From assembly GCA_012033335.1 (NCBI GenBank), contig JAAURB010000024.1, forward strand, positions 1 to 55,865: a stretch of DNA of 55,865 nt, read 5' to 3'. Below, piece after piece: positions 8,430 to 17,282 of the stretch; position 1 is the stretch's first letter, and the number at the start of each line of letters is the position of its first letter. Source of the stretch: Oscillatoriales cyanobacterium RM2_1_1. Its GTDB lineage: Bacteria > Cyanobacteriota > Cyanobacteriia > Cyanobacteriales > Microcoleaceae. The notes under the pieces are model-generated. The model was given only the letters and a program-made list of their open reading frames with translations. It was not told the origin of the DNA and made no database searches. A program made the translations under genes and the position numbers.

Positions 8430-9027
8430 TTCCTACAGGAACTCTATCTTTAATCAACACAAATACACTTCCTACATTCCCCCGGCCAATTCGCATATCT
8501 TCATCGAGATAGGTAATATCCAGCCATCCCTGCTGGCGACCTTCAGAGAAATTAAAATCAATGGCTGGGAATTTTTTACCCGATTCCAGAGACTCAATAA
8601 ACTGTCCAGGATTCTGGTATCCCACCAGCCGTTGCAGCCCCGCTACTAGCCGACTAAAATTAACCTGAACTCGACGCTCAGACAGCGCCTCAAATCGCGC
8701 CGTGACACTCACCAACCCTTCCAAATAAGGCAGCCCATAAACCTCCGCCAGATTATAAATATTACCAGTTTTAATTTGAATACATTGATAAATCTGTCCC
8801 AACTTATACAAAGGAAACCGATCTAGCCCTAACAACTCTTGACTGCTGGTGTAAAGTAATCGCCAATTTCCATCGAGAAGTTCCCTGGCTTCTAGAGGTC
8901 TAGGATTAGGGTTGTAATCCTCAAGCTGGGCGATCGCGGATAAGATCGCCTGGGCATCGGCGGGGGTAGATAATAGGCCCCGATTTTTCCCGGCGATCGC
9001 TTCTAAAAGTGCTGCTTTCTTAATCAT
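8395..9027 (-). CDS. PAP/fibrillin family protein
   Basis: 210 residues. Fibrillin (plastid lipid-associated protein) features are an N-terminal helix (KKAALLEAIAGKNRGL), the conserved LLDGNWRLLYTSS strand, a central beta-rich part with LVSVTARFEAL and VNFSR, and the late motif GWLDITYLDEDMRIGRGN followed by SVFVLIKD. Members are lipocalin-like proteins on thylakoids or plastoglobules that bind hydrophobic molecules and protect photosystems under stress. The last residues (GRGEVSSPSF) come from the 48-bp repeat, not from the family fold, so the natural stop was probably replaced when the repeat spread. Monocistronic. Confidence 0.87.
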   Translation of the reverse strand: MIKKAALLEAIAGKNRGLLSTPADAQAILSAIAQLEDYNPNPRPLEARELLDGNWRLLYTSSQELLGLDRFPLYKLGQIYQCIQIKTGNIYNLAEVYGLPYLEGLVSVTARFEALSERRVQVNFSRLVAGLQRLVGYQNPGQFIESLESGKKFPAIDFNFSEGRQQGWLDITYLDEDMRIGRGNVGSVFVLIKDRVPVGTGRGEVSSPSF

Positions 9028-9168
9028 TTCCCCAGGAACTCAAATATCAGGAACTTAAATAAATTTGCTTTGAATATACAGTTGGTTTGGTCAGTTGGGT
9101 GACAAGTTTTCATCGAGATGATGCTTGAACCACGAGCGATTATGACTGTCAATGTCAGTCACCCAATC

Positions 9169-9447
9169 CTAAAGCTTCGCTCGCACTATAAACGAGTAAT
9201 CCCCCCCCGGTTCTAGCTGATAATCCCACTTTTCCAAAAACCGTCCCAGGGGTTCTTGAATTAACGCCCGCCCCGCAGACGGATGAATCATCAGGCTCTT
9301 ATCACAGCGAAACCGCCACTGAAATCGCCACTCAAAAGCCCCAGCACTGACCTCCCCTTCCAGAAGCCCCTGCTGCCAGGATTGGTGAGTCACCCGAATA
9401 TAAGCCGTTGTGGTTGGTAAATGACTAGAGCCCACGTTCAAGATCAA
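9169..9447 (-). CDS. small conserved cyanobacterial protein (DUF3146-like)
   Basis: 92 residues with TTAYIRVTHQSWQQGLLEGE, FEWRFQWRFRC, GRALIQEPLGRFLEKWDYQL and EPGGDYSF. I recall this pattern from a short cyanobacterial family, DUF3146, but cannot confirm the number here. No catalytic motif is evident; the protein looks like a compact beta-rich fold. The longest frame starts at TTG 9447; TTG 9441 and GTG 9435 are alternatives and no ATG is available. It ends 36 bases downstream of the pth start side and runs in the same direction as pth, so it could be co-transcribed with it. Confidence 0.72.
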   Translation of the reverse strand: MILNVGSSHLPTTTAYIRVTHQSWQQGLLEGEVSAGAFEWRFQWRFRCDKSLMIHPSAGRALIQEPLGRFLEKWDYQLEPGGDYSFIVRAKL

Positions 9448-9482
9448 TCTAAAAGTTCAGACTCAGATTAAACATCTGAGTA

Positions 9483-10112
9483 CTAAACAATACTCTGACT
9501 ATTGTAGAGGCTCATTGCCTTCTCTACCCCCTCTCGCAGGCCAAGCTCTATCATTTCTGTCATCCGTTTCAGGACTTTCTCCACCACCGGCGCTTCGGCC
9601 ATAGAAAACTTGCCTAAAACATGGGGAATTGTTTCGGTATTAGCGTTTGGTATGGCATCCCCCGGCTTGCCAATACCCAGTCTCAGTCGGGGAAAATTTT
9701 GGGTTCCCAGGTGGGCGATCGCCGATTTCATGCCGTTGTGTCCTCCCGCTGAACCTGACAACCGCAACCGCACCCGTCCCAGGGGTAAGTCCATATCGTC
9801 GTAAATCACCAATACCGATTCGGGAGACAGCTTATACCAATCCAGTATCGCTCGGATCGCCTGCCCGGAGCGGTTCATGTAGGTTAGGGGCTTGACCAAT
9901 AAAACCTTGTGGCCTGGAATCCCCTGACCATCCCCGACAATAGCATTAAACTTCCGCTGCTCTGCTAGAGATATTTGCCAGCTTCGAGCTAGGACATCAA
10001 TCGCTGCAAAGCCAATATTGTGACGGGTTTGATCGTATTTGGGTTCAGGATTTCCCAGGCCCACCACCAATCGGGGAACCACTCGTTCGTTATTTACAGC
10101 CATCTCTGCCAT
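9483..10112 (-). CDS. pth: peptidyl-tRNA hydrolase
   Basis: 209 residues. It cleaves peptidyl-tRNA released from stalled ribosomes and recycles tRNA. The family motifs are in order: VVGLGNPEPKYDQTRHNIGF (with the catalytic His in RHNIG), KPLTYMNRSG, VIYDDMDLPLGRVRLR and GSAGGHNGMKSAIAHLGTQ. Length is normal for bacterial Pth. The frame starts MAEMAVNNERV; either Met is possible. On the minus strand between tatA (upstream) and the 92-residue conserved gene (downstream). No oddities. Confidence 0.95.
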   Translation of the reverse strand: MAEMAVNNERVVPRLVVGLGNPEPKYDQTRHNIGFAAIDVLARSWQISLAEQRKFNAIVGDGQGIPGHKVLLVKPLTYMNRSGQAIRAILDWYKLSPESVLVIYDDMDLPLGRVRLRLSGSAGGHNGMKSAIAHLGTQNFPRLRLGIGKPGDAIPNANTETIPHVLGKFSMAEAPVVEKVLKRMTEMIELGLREGVEKAMSLYNSQSIV

Positions 10113-10177
10113 CTAGCAGTCCTAAATCAATCCTGAAAAAAGCGGTAGAGAGGTTGGGGTTACCTTAACCCCTAACT

Positions 10178-10226
10178 AGGGGGCAACGCCTCCTTCACTC
10201 CATTTCACAAATCACTTGCGATCGCC
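10178..10226 (+). repeat. dispersed repeat family B, copy 1
   Basis: GGGGGCAACGCCTCC followed by CATTTCACAAATCACTTGCGATCGCC. Closely related copies lie at 21482 (same strand) and 32557 (opposite strand), with a partial copy near 3924. Confidence 0.7.
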
Positions 10227-10340
10227 ATAAATGTTGCTACAAATAGATACATAAATCTGCATTCATAAATCTAGATTCATGTATCGATGAATATACTCAA
10301 GCTTGACAGTATTAACTGAGAACAATCTGCTATTTGTCCC

Positions 10341-10646
10341 CTAGCCCTCGAGAGAATTCTGAGTTGCAGAGTTCTCAGCTACGGGGCTTTGGATAGAATT
10401 CTGGGGAGAGTTTTGAGTTTGAGCTGCGGTAATGGCTTTCCGAGAGGAGTCGAGTTCTGCCGTTTCCTCTAACTGCTTGACTTCCTGCTTGATTTCATTT
10501 TCAAATTCACGGGATGCCTCTTGGAATCCACGAATTGCTTTTCCCATACTCCGACCAATTTCAGGCAGTTTTTTGGGGCCAAAAACTAACAAGGCTAGAA
10601 CTAGAATCACCATCATTTCTGGTAAGCCAATCCCGAAAATATTCAT
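10341..10646 (-). CDS. tatA: Sec-independent translocase protein TatA/TatE family
   Basis: 101 residues. One N-terminal membrane helix ([17 protein letters not shown]) is followed by the hinge and amphipathic helix [20 protein letters not shown], the TatA signature. A charged helix ([14 protein letters not shown]) and a low-complexity Ser/Gln/Asn-rich tail follow. TatA oligomers form the protein-conducting element of the twin-arginine pathway for folded proteins in thylakoid and plasma membranes. UrtA in this window has a twin-arginine-like start (RRRFLIYSS) and could be a client. TatA versus TatE/TatB cannot be separated with certainty, but the FGPKKLPE form favours TatA. Confidence 0.9.
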   Translation of the reverse strand: MNIFGIGLPEMMVILVLALLVFGPKKLPEIGRSMGKAIRGFQEASREFENEIKQEVKQLEETAELDSSRKAITAAQTQNSPQNSIQSPVAENSATQNSLEG

Positions 10647-10920
10647 GCGATTTACTCCTTCAAGTCCTTAAATCAATAATCCTGAATAAATCATCAGTCA
10701 ATACAACCCTTGAAATTATCGGAAGATTCTGGGTTGAACTTTTACCAAGAACCGGGGGGCATCAGCAAATAGAAGAAAAAAGATTCAAGGATCGATGTAA
10801 TCTCTTATACTTATGCCCCTCAATTATATGTCCCTAGCCAAATGTCCTCAAGATCTTCCCAGGTCAAGCTAGAACCAAGGTGTTGAAATCAGGAGAATCC
10901 CAAAGCTGATGGCTTGCCAC

Positions 10921-11124
10921 CTAGCGGGTCAAATTGGCCCAGTCTACATCAACGTTCTCTAACAATAGAGAAGAATTGTAGATCTGTAGAATAATCACCA
11001 GAAACAGGAAGAATAGCAAGATAAAAACACTCATCAATGGGGTAGTTCCCCAGCCTGGAGCAACCTTTCCATACTCAGAGTTGAGGGGACGCAGAATGTC
11101 ACCTAGCCAAGTTCGTTGTGCCAT
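10921..11124 (-). CDS. psbH: photosystem II reaction centre protein H
   Basis: 67 residues, the normal length. The N-terminal stromal part ([22 protein letters not shown]) precedes one transmembrane helix ([18 protein letters not shown]) and the lumenal tail with IYNSS. PsbH binds at the edge of the PSII core near CP47 and stabilises QB and bicarbonate binding. It is divergent from psbN, with 89 bases between the two starts; this psbH/psbN opposition is the conserved arrangement in cyanobacteria and plastids. No anomalies. Confidence 0.95.
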   Translation of the reverse strand: MAQRTWLGDILRPLNSEYGKVAPGWGTTPLMSVFILLFFLFLVIILQIYNSSLLLENVDVDWANLTR

Positions 11125-11213
11125 AAGTCACCTACTTAACGAATTCAACAACACTTTTTAATGTTTTGTAATAAGATTATAAGATAGTCCGGCTCAGATG
11201 TTAAATAACACTT

Positions 11214-11345
11214 ATGGAACCTGCAATAGCTCTTAACATTTCCATCGCGGTTTTTGTCGTTGGCATTACGGCCTATGCAGTCTATACTGCTTTTGGCCCT
11301 CCATCTACTGAATTGAGTGATCCATTCGAAGATCACGAAGACTAG
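11214..11345 (+). CDS. psbN: PsbN protein
   Basis: 43 residues beginning MEPAIALNISIAVFVVGITA, with one membrane helix, then YAVYTAFGPPS and the acidic tail DPFEDHED. This is the standard PsbN sequence and length. PsbN is not a PSII subunit but is needed for PSII assembly and repair. Transcribed opposite to psbH from the same short intergenic region, where a TATAAG lies at about 11178-11183 as a possible -10 element. It is short and easily missed by gene finders. Confidence 0.93.
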   Translation: MEPAIALNISIAVFVVGITAYAVYTAFGPPSTELSDPFEDHED

Positions 11346-11381
11346 ATCCCAAGCTGACTTTACCTAGTCTGGGGATCACCA

Positions 11382-11630
11382 TTGAGAATAGTTACTGTTC
11401 AGGGTCAGGCGCTGGAGCCACAAAACGATCTAGAGGGTCTGGTAGAGTTAGATTTGCTACCTGATGGATTCAGTGGAGAAAAGTTCAAGATGCAAGTCTG
11501 TGGCATTGGCATCTTGCCTGCTAAACAGCATCGTCTCGGCTGTTCTAATTTACTTGAATCCATAGTCCCCTTAATCCATAATCCCCAGTTACACCACGAT
11601 TATGAGCACTGGGCTGTTCTCTTCAGGTGA
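11382..11630 (+). CDS. small hypothetical ORF between psbN and aroC
   Basis: 82 codons starting at TTG 11382. No ATG is available near the start and no clear ribosome site is seen. The protein has no membrane segment and I do not recognise it. Its beginning (MRIVTVQGQALEP) and an even composition make coding possible, but it could equally be non-coding space between psbN and aroC. No homologue comes to mind. Listed because it is the only plausible coding content in the 388 bases between these genes. Confidence 0.3.
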   Translation: MRIVTVQGQALEPQNDLEGLVELDLLPDGFSGEKFKMQVCGIGILPAKQHRLGCSNLLESIVPLIHNPQLHHDYEHWAVLFR

Positions 11631-11733
11631 TGTTTGAGAGATCTGCTTTGCAGTGCTAATTGTGACTCAGATCATTTAGTGGCTCTCGGATATTTGATAG
11701 GATTTTTAGTGTGGGATAAAGCTAGTTATTTTC

Positions 11734-12837
11734 ATGGGCAACTCATTCGGACATTTATTTCGAATCACAACGTTTGGCGAGTCTCACGGTGGTGCCGTGG
11801 GGGTTGTGGTGGATGGTTGCCCTCCTCGCTTAGAACTGAATACAGCGGAAATTCAGGCTGAGCTTGATCGGCGACGACCGGGTCAAAGTAAGATCACGAC
11901 TCCTCGCAAAGAGGCGGATACTTGTGAAATTGTCAGCGGAGTGTTCGAGGGTAAAACCCTGGGAACTCCAATCACTATCCTGGTTCGCAACCAAGATACC
12001 CGTCCCCAAGATTACAGCGAGATGGCCACTAAGTACCGTCCGTCCCATGCAGATGCCACCTACGACGCTAAGTATGGAATTCGCAATTGGCAGGGGGGAG
12101 GTCGCTCTTCTGCTCGAGAGACGATTGGTCGGGTAGCTGCCGGAGCGATCGCCAAAAAAGTCTTGCAGCAGTTTTCCAAAGTTGAGATTGTTGGCTATGT
12201 CAAGCGGATTCAGCATTTGGAAGGGATGATTAACTCTGAGACTGTCACCCGGGAACAAGTTGAGAGCAATATTGTGCGGTGTCCGGATCCCGAACGAGCC
12301 GAGCAGATGATTGAACTAATCGAGCAAGTGCGAGATCAAGGAGACTCCATCGGTGGAGTGGTAGAGTGTGTAGCGCGACAGGTGCCGGTAGGCTTGGGCT
12401 CCCCTGTATTTGATAAGTTGGAAGCGGATCTGGCGAAGGGAATTATGTCCTTGCCTGCTAGCAAAGGGTTTGAAATCGGATCTGGATTTGCTGGAACGCT
12501 GCTCATGGGCAGCAAACATAATGATGAGTTTTTAACCGATTCCCAGGGTCGGATTCGGACTGCAACCAACCGATCAGGTGGAATTCAGGGTGGGATTTCC
12601 AACGGCGAGACTATTATTTTGCGAGTCGCTTTCAAGCCAACAGCTACAATTCGCAAGAATCAACAAACGGTTACTCAAACTGGAGAACCGACCCAACTAG
12701 CCGCAAAAGGACGACATGATCCCTGTGTTTTACCCAGGGCTGTGCCGATGGTAGAGGCAATGGTTGCTCTGGTTTTGTGTGATCATCTGTTGCGTCATCA
12801 AGGTCAATGTAGAACTTTGAAATTAGATCAGCCATGA
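11734..12837 (+). CDS. aroC: chorismate synthase
   Basis: 367 residues. It converts 5-enolpyruvylshikimate-3-phosphate to chorismate, the last shikimate-pathway step, with reduced FMN. Signatures are [17 protein letters not shown] at the N-terminus, [51 protein letters not shown] and, near the C-terminus, [17 protein letters not shown]. Full length and intact. Its stop overlaps the ATG of the following MBL gene by 4 bases (ATGA), so the two are translationally coupled. Chorismate feeds aromatic amino acids, quinones and tocopherol. Confidence 0.96.
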   Translation: MGNSFGHLFRITTFGESHGGAVGVVVDGCPPRLELNTAEIQAELDRRRPGQSKITTPRKEADTCEIVSGVFEGKTLGTPITILVRNQDTRPQDYSEMATKYRPSHADATYDAKYGIRNWQGGGRSSARETIGRVAAGAIAKKVLQQFSKVEIVGYVKRIQHLEGMINSETVTREQVESNIVRCPDPERAEQMIELIEQVRDQGDSIGGVVECVARQVPVGLGSPVFDKLEADLAKGIMSLPASKGFEIGSGFAGTLLMGSKHNDEFLTDSQGRIRTATNRSGGIQGGISNGETIILRVAFKPTATIRKNQQTVTQTGEPTQLAAKGRHDPCVLPRAVPMVEAMVALVLCDHLLRHQGQCRTLKLDQP

Positions 12838-13754
12838 AGACCATTTCATCAATTGAACGAATGCATGGGTCAGTTACGACTTTAGCGTCTCATTCTCTGG
12901 ACTTCGAGGATTTTGTAGTTCAGTTTTGGGGGGTGCGGGGTAGTATCCCGACACCGGGAAAAGATACCGTTCGCTACGGTGGAAATACCTCCTGTATCGA
13001 AATGCGAGTGGCGGGAAAACGACTGATCTTTGATGGGGGAACAGGATTAAGGGTTTTGGGGGATAGCCTGATGCAGGAAGCTCCTGTAGAAGCTTATATT
13101 TTCTTCACTCACTATCACTGGGATCATATTCAGGGGTTTCCTCTATTTACTCCCGCCTTTACCCCAGGCAACTGCTTCAAAATCTACGGGGCAACTCCTC
13201 CGGAGGGAGAATCCATGAAGCAACACTTTGTTGAACGGATTCTTCATACCAATTCTCCGGTTCCTTTAAAGGGATTGCGGGCTGATTTACAGTTTAATGA
13301 ACTCAAAGTAGGCGATCGCGTCACGTTGGATGGGATTGAGATTCAAACAGGGCAACTCAATCATCCCAATACTGCCATGGGCTACCGGGTCACCTGGAAT
13401 GGGAAGACCGTGGTTTACTGCTCAGATACGGAGCATTTTCCCGAAGGAATCGATGAAAACGTCTTGAATCTAGCCCAAGGTGCCGATGTTTTAATTTACG
13501 ATGCCATGTATACCGATGAGGAATACCACAACGTCAAATCTCCTAAGATAGGATGGGGCCATTCAACCTGGCAAGAAGCGATTAAAATGGCAGAGGCGGC
13601 TAATATCAAGCAGGTTGTAATTTTTCATCATGATCCGACCCACACTGATGACTTCCTCGATGAGGTCGAACAGCAAGTTCAAGCGGCCTTTCCCCACATG
13701 GTGATGGCTAAGGAGGGCTTGATCTTGCCCGTGGGAATTCCTCAGAAATCTTAG
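12834..13754 (+). CDS. MBL-fold metallo-hydrolase
   Basis: 306 residues. Metallo-beta-lactamase fold with the metal-binding HYHWDH motif (HxHxDH) at about residue 93, an upstream FDGGTGLR strand, a further ligand in HPNTAMGYR, Asp in YDAMYTDEE and the last His in [10 protein letters not shown]. The opening [24 protein letters not shown] is the hallmark of a phosphodiesterase-like MBL group related to cyclic-nucleotide and PhnP-type enzymes. Substrate not determinable. A second Met at residue 10 is an alternative start. Overlaps aroC by 4 bases, so it is coupled to it, though no functional link is obvious. Confidence 0.88.
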   Translation: MKTISSIERMHGSVTTLASHSLDFEDFVVQFWGVRGSIPTPGKDTVRYGGNTSCIEMRVAGKRLIFDGGTGLRVLGDSLMQEAPVEAYIFFTHYHWDHIQGFPLFTPAFTPGNCFKIYGATPPEGESMKQHFVERILHTNSPVPLKGLRADLQFNELKVGDRVTLDGIEIQTGQLNHPNTAMGYRVTWNGKTVVYCSDTEHFPEGIDENVLNLAQGADVLIYDAMYTDEEYHNVKSPKIGWGHSTWQEAIKMAEAANIKQVVIFHHDPTHTDDFLDEVEQQVQAAFPHMVMAKEGLILPVGIPQKS

Positions 13755-13951
13755 TTTCGAGACCTATTTTGAGAACTGTTCAAGAACTGTTCAAGAACGG
13801 CTTCGGGAACTGTAATGTTTCAGATTGAGACACTATTGTAAGAGAGCTTTAGTCCCTCAGTATCGGCTCGAGTATCCCCTGTTGGATGACTCGAAGAGCC
13901 GTTAAGATTGGGCTATAGTTTCTATTGAAAGGATTTAGGATTAGGATTGTG

Positions 13952-14509
13952 ATGGGACTTCGAGCAAAGCTCAGGACAGCGATCGCTGGAGCTAGTTTTG
14001 CATTCCTTATTTTTGAAGGAGCAACAGCCTCTATCGCTGTCGAATTTGGCCAGAGAGAAGTTGATCAGGAACGATTTGTTGCGATCGCCGTGCCCCGTCG
14101 GTATGGCTATTCCCTGGTGATTGTGGAACAGGTATCCGATACCCGTCCCTGCTGGCAAGAAAGCGGTAACAATCCCACCGAGGTCGATCCCCTGTTGTTG
14201 ACCTTTGACTTTACAGGGATTTGTGGGCGGGCAACCGATAGTAATGGCTATTCCCTGCGGATGGGAGGTCGGGATCTGGCCCTAACCCACACCTTGAGTA
14301 TTCAAAGCGTCGGGGGTGATATTTTACTCGTGGCCTCCTCCAGGGTGGATGTCTATGCCCCGCTGATTATTATTGGTAGAACCTATGGCATGAGTAATGG
14401 TTTCACCAAGATTATTCTGGAGCCCGGTTGGCGGTTTGCCAAACGGACTTACGATAACAAGACCTTGGGCCATATCTATTTCACTAATGATTTGCTTTCC
14501 ACTCAATAA
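13952..14509 (+). CDS. DUF3747 exported protein
   Basis: About 185 residues from ATG 13952. The frame is open back to TTG 13925, but the later Met gives a normal signal peptide: basic start MGLRAKLR, a hydrophobic core (AIAGASFAFLIF) and an Ala-rich end near TASIA. The mature part begins VEFGQREVDQERFVAIAVP and contains RPCWQESGNNP, DFTGICGRATDSNGYSLRMGG and EPGWRFAKR, all characteristic of the cyanobacterial DUF3747 family. The two Cys could form a disulphide. Probably periplasmic; function unknown. Confidence 0.85.
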   Translation: MGLRAKLRTAIAGASFAFLIFEGATASIAVEFGQREVDQERFVAIAVPRRYGYSLVIVEQVSDTRPCWQESGNNPTEVDPLLLTFDFTGICGRATDSNGYSLRMGGRDLALTHTLSIQSVGGDILLVASSRVDVYAPLIIIGRTYGMSNGFTKIILEPGWRFAKRTYDNKTLGHIYFTNDLLSTQ

Positions 14510-14618
14510 CTCTGGGGATTAAACTCTGGGGATTAAACTTGGAGTGAAACCTTTGAGGCGGGGCTCGAAATGAGCTAACGTCAAACCAAACTGTCCAACT
14601 CTGAACGGGCCAGGTGTC

Positions 14619-15971
14619 ATGTCTTACTCTGTTGTCAATGTTCAACCGCCTCTGGAATTTTTAGCCCCTGACTTCAATATTTGGGTGTGGCGGTTTTGTC
14701 GAACAGGGATGCCCCTATGGATACGGGCCAATACTCCGATTGCGGAGGTTCAGACCCAGAATATTGAGCGGTTGGTTGAACTCTATTCCCAATTCCAACA
14801 GGGCAAAGTTCGTTTTCTGATGGCATTTCGCCATTTATGCGTTGATGATCCGTACTCCATCAGTCAGCTTTTGTGGCGGCAGATTCCTCAAATGGCTCAC
14901 CAGAAAGGCATTGCCTTGGCTGATCCGGTTCATGCTCATTTTATGTATGATCGGGGAATTCCAGTTTGGGCTGGTAGCTATGTCGCCTGGTTATTTCCCA
15001 AACTGGGGGGAACTTCTATCGTGCGGGGCAAACTCGACCGACAGGGATTAAAATCGGCTCGACACTTAATGGCGAATGGTCGTTTTCCCCTGGCTGCCGC
15101 CCCTGAAGGCTCGACCAATGGCCATAACCAACGGGTGAGCCCCCTGGAACCTGGAGTGGCTCAGTTGGGGTTCTGGTGCGCCGAGGATCTACAGAAAGCT
15201 GGGCGAACCGAGGAGGTATTTATTGTACCTCTAGGTCTGCAATACTCCTATTTGGAAGAGAACTGGGGGGCGATCGCCGACTTACTCTCCCAGATGGAAA
15301 CTGACTGCGGTCTGAGTGGGCCAATAAATTCTCCTGAGAACTTTGAAGGGCTCTATCCTCGATTGGTCAACCTGGGCAAACATTTGCTGGGACTGATGGA
15401 GAATTTTTACCGACAGTTTTATCATCAGCCCTTAGTCACGGATGAATCGGCGGAGCTATCAACCCGCCTGCAACAGTTACTCAATACCGCCCTGCAGATT
15501 GCTGAGGATTATTTTGCCGTTCAGGCTAAGGGCAGCTTGACTGATCGATGCCGTCGTCTAGAACAGGCAGGTTGGGATTGTATCTACCGTGAAGATATCA
15601 AAGATGTCGAGGCCCTGTCGGCGGTGGAACGGGGCTTGGCGGATCGGGTAGCGGAAGAGGCTAGTTTGCGGATGTGGCACATGAGATTGGTTGAGAGTTT
15701 TGTGGCGGTCAGTGGTCGCTATGTCCAGGAAAATCCGACCTATGATCGATTTGCTGAGACCAGTTTGATTCTCTGGAAAACCCTGGTTTGCCTCAAGGGC
15801 AATGAACCGATCCGTCGCCCTAATCTGGGCAAGCAACGGGTCAATCTCGCTGTCGCTGAACCCCTATCCGTCTCTCAGTGCTGGCCAGACTATAAAGCCA
15901 ATCGCCGTCAAGCCGTAACGGACTTGACCCAGACTTTACAGATTGTGCTTGAAGCCATGATTACTCCTTGA
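14619..15971 (+). CDS. 1-acylglycerol-3-phosphate acyltransferase-like protein
   Basis: 450 residues. PlsC-like acyltransferase motifs are present: FRHLCVDDP (HxxxxD) near residue 69, GGTSIVRGKLDRQGL near 130 and AAPEGSTNGHN (the PEG block) near 160. These enzymes transfer acyl groups to glycerol-3-phosphate derivatives in membrane-lipid synthesis. The protein is about twice the usual PlsC length; the C-terminal 250 residues are a helical extension of unknown function. No strong membrane helices. This long form is shared among cyanobacteria as far as I recall. The actual acceptor cannot be read from sequence. Confidence 0.82.
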   Translation: MSYSVVNVQPPLEFLAPDFNIWVWRFCRTGMPLWIRANTPIAEVQTQNIERLVELYSQFQQGKVRFLMAFRHLCVDDPYSISQLLWRQIPQMAHQKGIALADPVHAHFMYDRGIPVWAGSYVAWLFPKLGGTSIVRGKLDRQGLKSARHLMANGRFPLAAAPEGSTNGHNQRVSPLEPGVAQLGFWCAEDLQKAGRTEEVFIVPLGLQYSYLEENWGAIADLLSQMETDCGLSGPINSPENFEGLYPRLVNLGKHLLGLMENFYRQFYHQPLVTDESAELSTRLQQLLNTALQIAEDYFAVQAKGSLTDRCRRLEQAGWDCIYREDIKDVEALSAVERGLADRVAEEASLRMWHMRLVESFVAVSGRYVQENPTYDRFAETSLILWKTLVCLKGNEPIRRPNLGKQRVNLAVAEPLSVSQCWPDYKANRRQAVTDLTQTLQIVLEAMITP

Positions 15972-16002
15972 GCCCAGGGGCGGGTTGACTTAGCTCCAAC
16001 CC

Positions 16003-17259
16003 TTAATTGCTGACAGCAACCTCTTCTAATAAGGGCGATCGCACCACGGAAGGGAGATCGGACATCTTTTCAAACAGCAAAGCCAATCGGGCAGACTCAT
16101 AGGCAATATTGTGGAGTTTGAGGACTTTTTCGCGGCCTTGTTTGCCCATAAATTCAAGCTGTTGTGTTGGGGTGTTGAGGGCAACTTGGATTGTCTTGAT
16201 TAAAGCATCTACAGAACCCGAAGGAACCAACCAGCCATTTTCTCCAGGCTCCACTAATTCAGGAATTCCAGCTACATAGGTACTGATCACAGGACGGGAA
16301 AGGGCCAAAGCTTCCATTAGCACAACGGGCAATCCCTCAGCAAAGCTTGGTAAGACCAGGATTTGAGCGTCTAAAATGTGCTGCCGCACTTCTCGGCTTG
16401 TGGCCCATCCGGTAATTTCAATGTAGTTCTCCAGGCCAGATTGGGCAATGCGGGCTTCAATTTGAGGCCGCAGTTGCCCATCCCCGACAAAAACTAACTT
16501 GAATTGCAATCCCGTCAAGGCCAACTGACTGACCGCTTCCAACAGCAGGAGATGGCCTTTTTGTTCGCTCAGGCGACCCACACACACCAATCGGGGTGCA
16601 TCAGGAATTGGCGTATAGCTATAATCCAGGAATAGTTCATCTAGCCCACAACGAATAATCTGAATTTTTGACCACTGGGTATACGGACACCAGCGGAACA
16701 GTTGACTCTTGCCATAGGAACTGATCGCCACCACAAAGCTGGCGTGATCAATTTTTTCAGATAAAGCGATCCCCTGAGGCTTATCAAACTCCTCCGGGCC
16801 ATGGACAGTAAAACTATAGGGGGGCCCGCCCAAAACCCGGCATAACATCGCCACCGTCGTGGAATTAGTACCAAAGTGAACATGCAACCGATCCACCCCT
16901 GCCTCCAAGAGCCAGTGTAGCAACACACAAGCCTCAGCCAGGTAGATCAAGTGATACAGCAAACCCCGATCAGATTTGATCCCAACTTTCCAGGCTAGCC
17001 CCAAACCCTGGAAGAACCGCCCCGGACGGGTAATCATTGCCCTCAGACTATGGGCCAACAAACCCCAGCCGCCCACACCCAAAACGTAGCGAGTTTTCTT
17101 GAGCTCTAACTGATCTGCATCATCCACCAATTCCTCAGCAACAGAACGAACCGCAAACCGCAAAACTTCAATTCCACAGGCTTCAATCCCTAAAATTTCT
17201 CGTCGAATGAAACTATGACTCACCTTGGGATATAGATTGACGAAGTAGGCAATTTTCAT
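16003..17259 (-). CDS. glycosyltransferase family 4
   Basis: 418 residues with a GT-B fold. The N-terminal Rossmann half starts MKIAYFVNLYPKVSHSFIRREI, a typical exopolysaccharide GT4 beginning. The second half has RLVCVGRLSEQKGHLLLLEA and the nucleotide-sugar motif PSFAEGLPVVLMEALALSRP, the E-x7-E pattern, then GIPELVEPGENGWLVP. Cytoplasmic and peripheral. It lies 23 bases downstream of the GT2 gene on the same strand, so both form one operon, probably for an extracellular polysaccharide or glycolipid. Donor and acceptor unknown. Confidence 0.9.
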   Translation of the reverse strand: MKIAYFVNLYPKVSHSFIRREILGIEACGIEVLRFAVRSVAEELVDDADQLELKKTRYVLGVGGWGLLAHSLRAMITRPGRFFQGLGLAWKVGIKSDRGLLYHLIYLAEACVLLHWLLEAGVDRLHVHFGTNSTTVAMLCRVLGGPPYSFTVHGPEEFDKPQGIALSEKIDHASFVVAISSYGKSQLFRWCPYTQWSKIQIIRCGLDELFLDYSYTPIPDAPRLVCVGRLSEQKGHLLLLEAVSQLALTGLQFKLVFVGDGQLRPQIEARIAQSGLENYIEITGWATSREVRQHILDAQILVLPSFAEGLPVVLMEALALSRPVISTYVAGIPELVEPGENGWLVPSGSVDALIKTIQVALNTPTQQLEFMGKQGREKVLKLHNIAYESARLALLFEKMSDLPSVVRSPLLEEVAVSN

Positions 17260-17282
17260 GAGGGTTCAGGATATTGAGGACG

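Noticed and set aside
10514-10837. Plus-strand frame across the tatA promoter
   Set aside because: Antisense to tatA and without coding character.
11830-12258. Antisense frame of 142 codons in aroC
   Set aside because: No recognisable motif and it lies fully inside the chorismate synthase gene.
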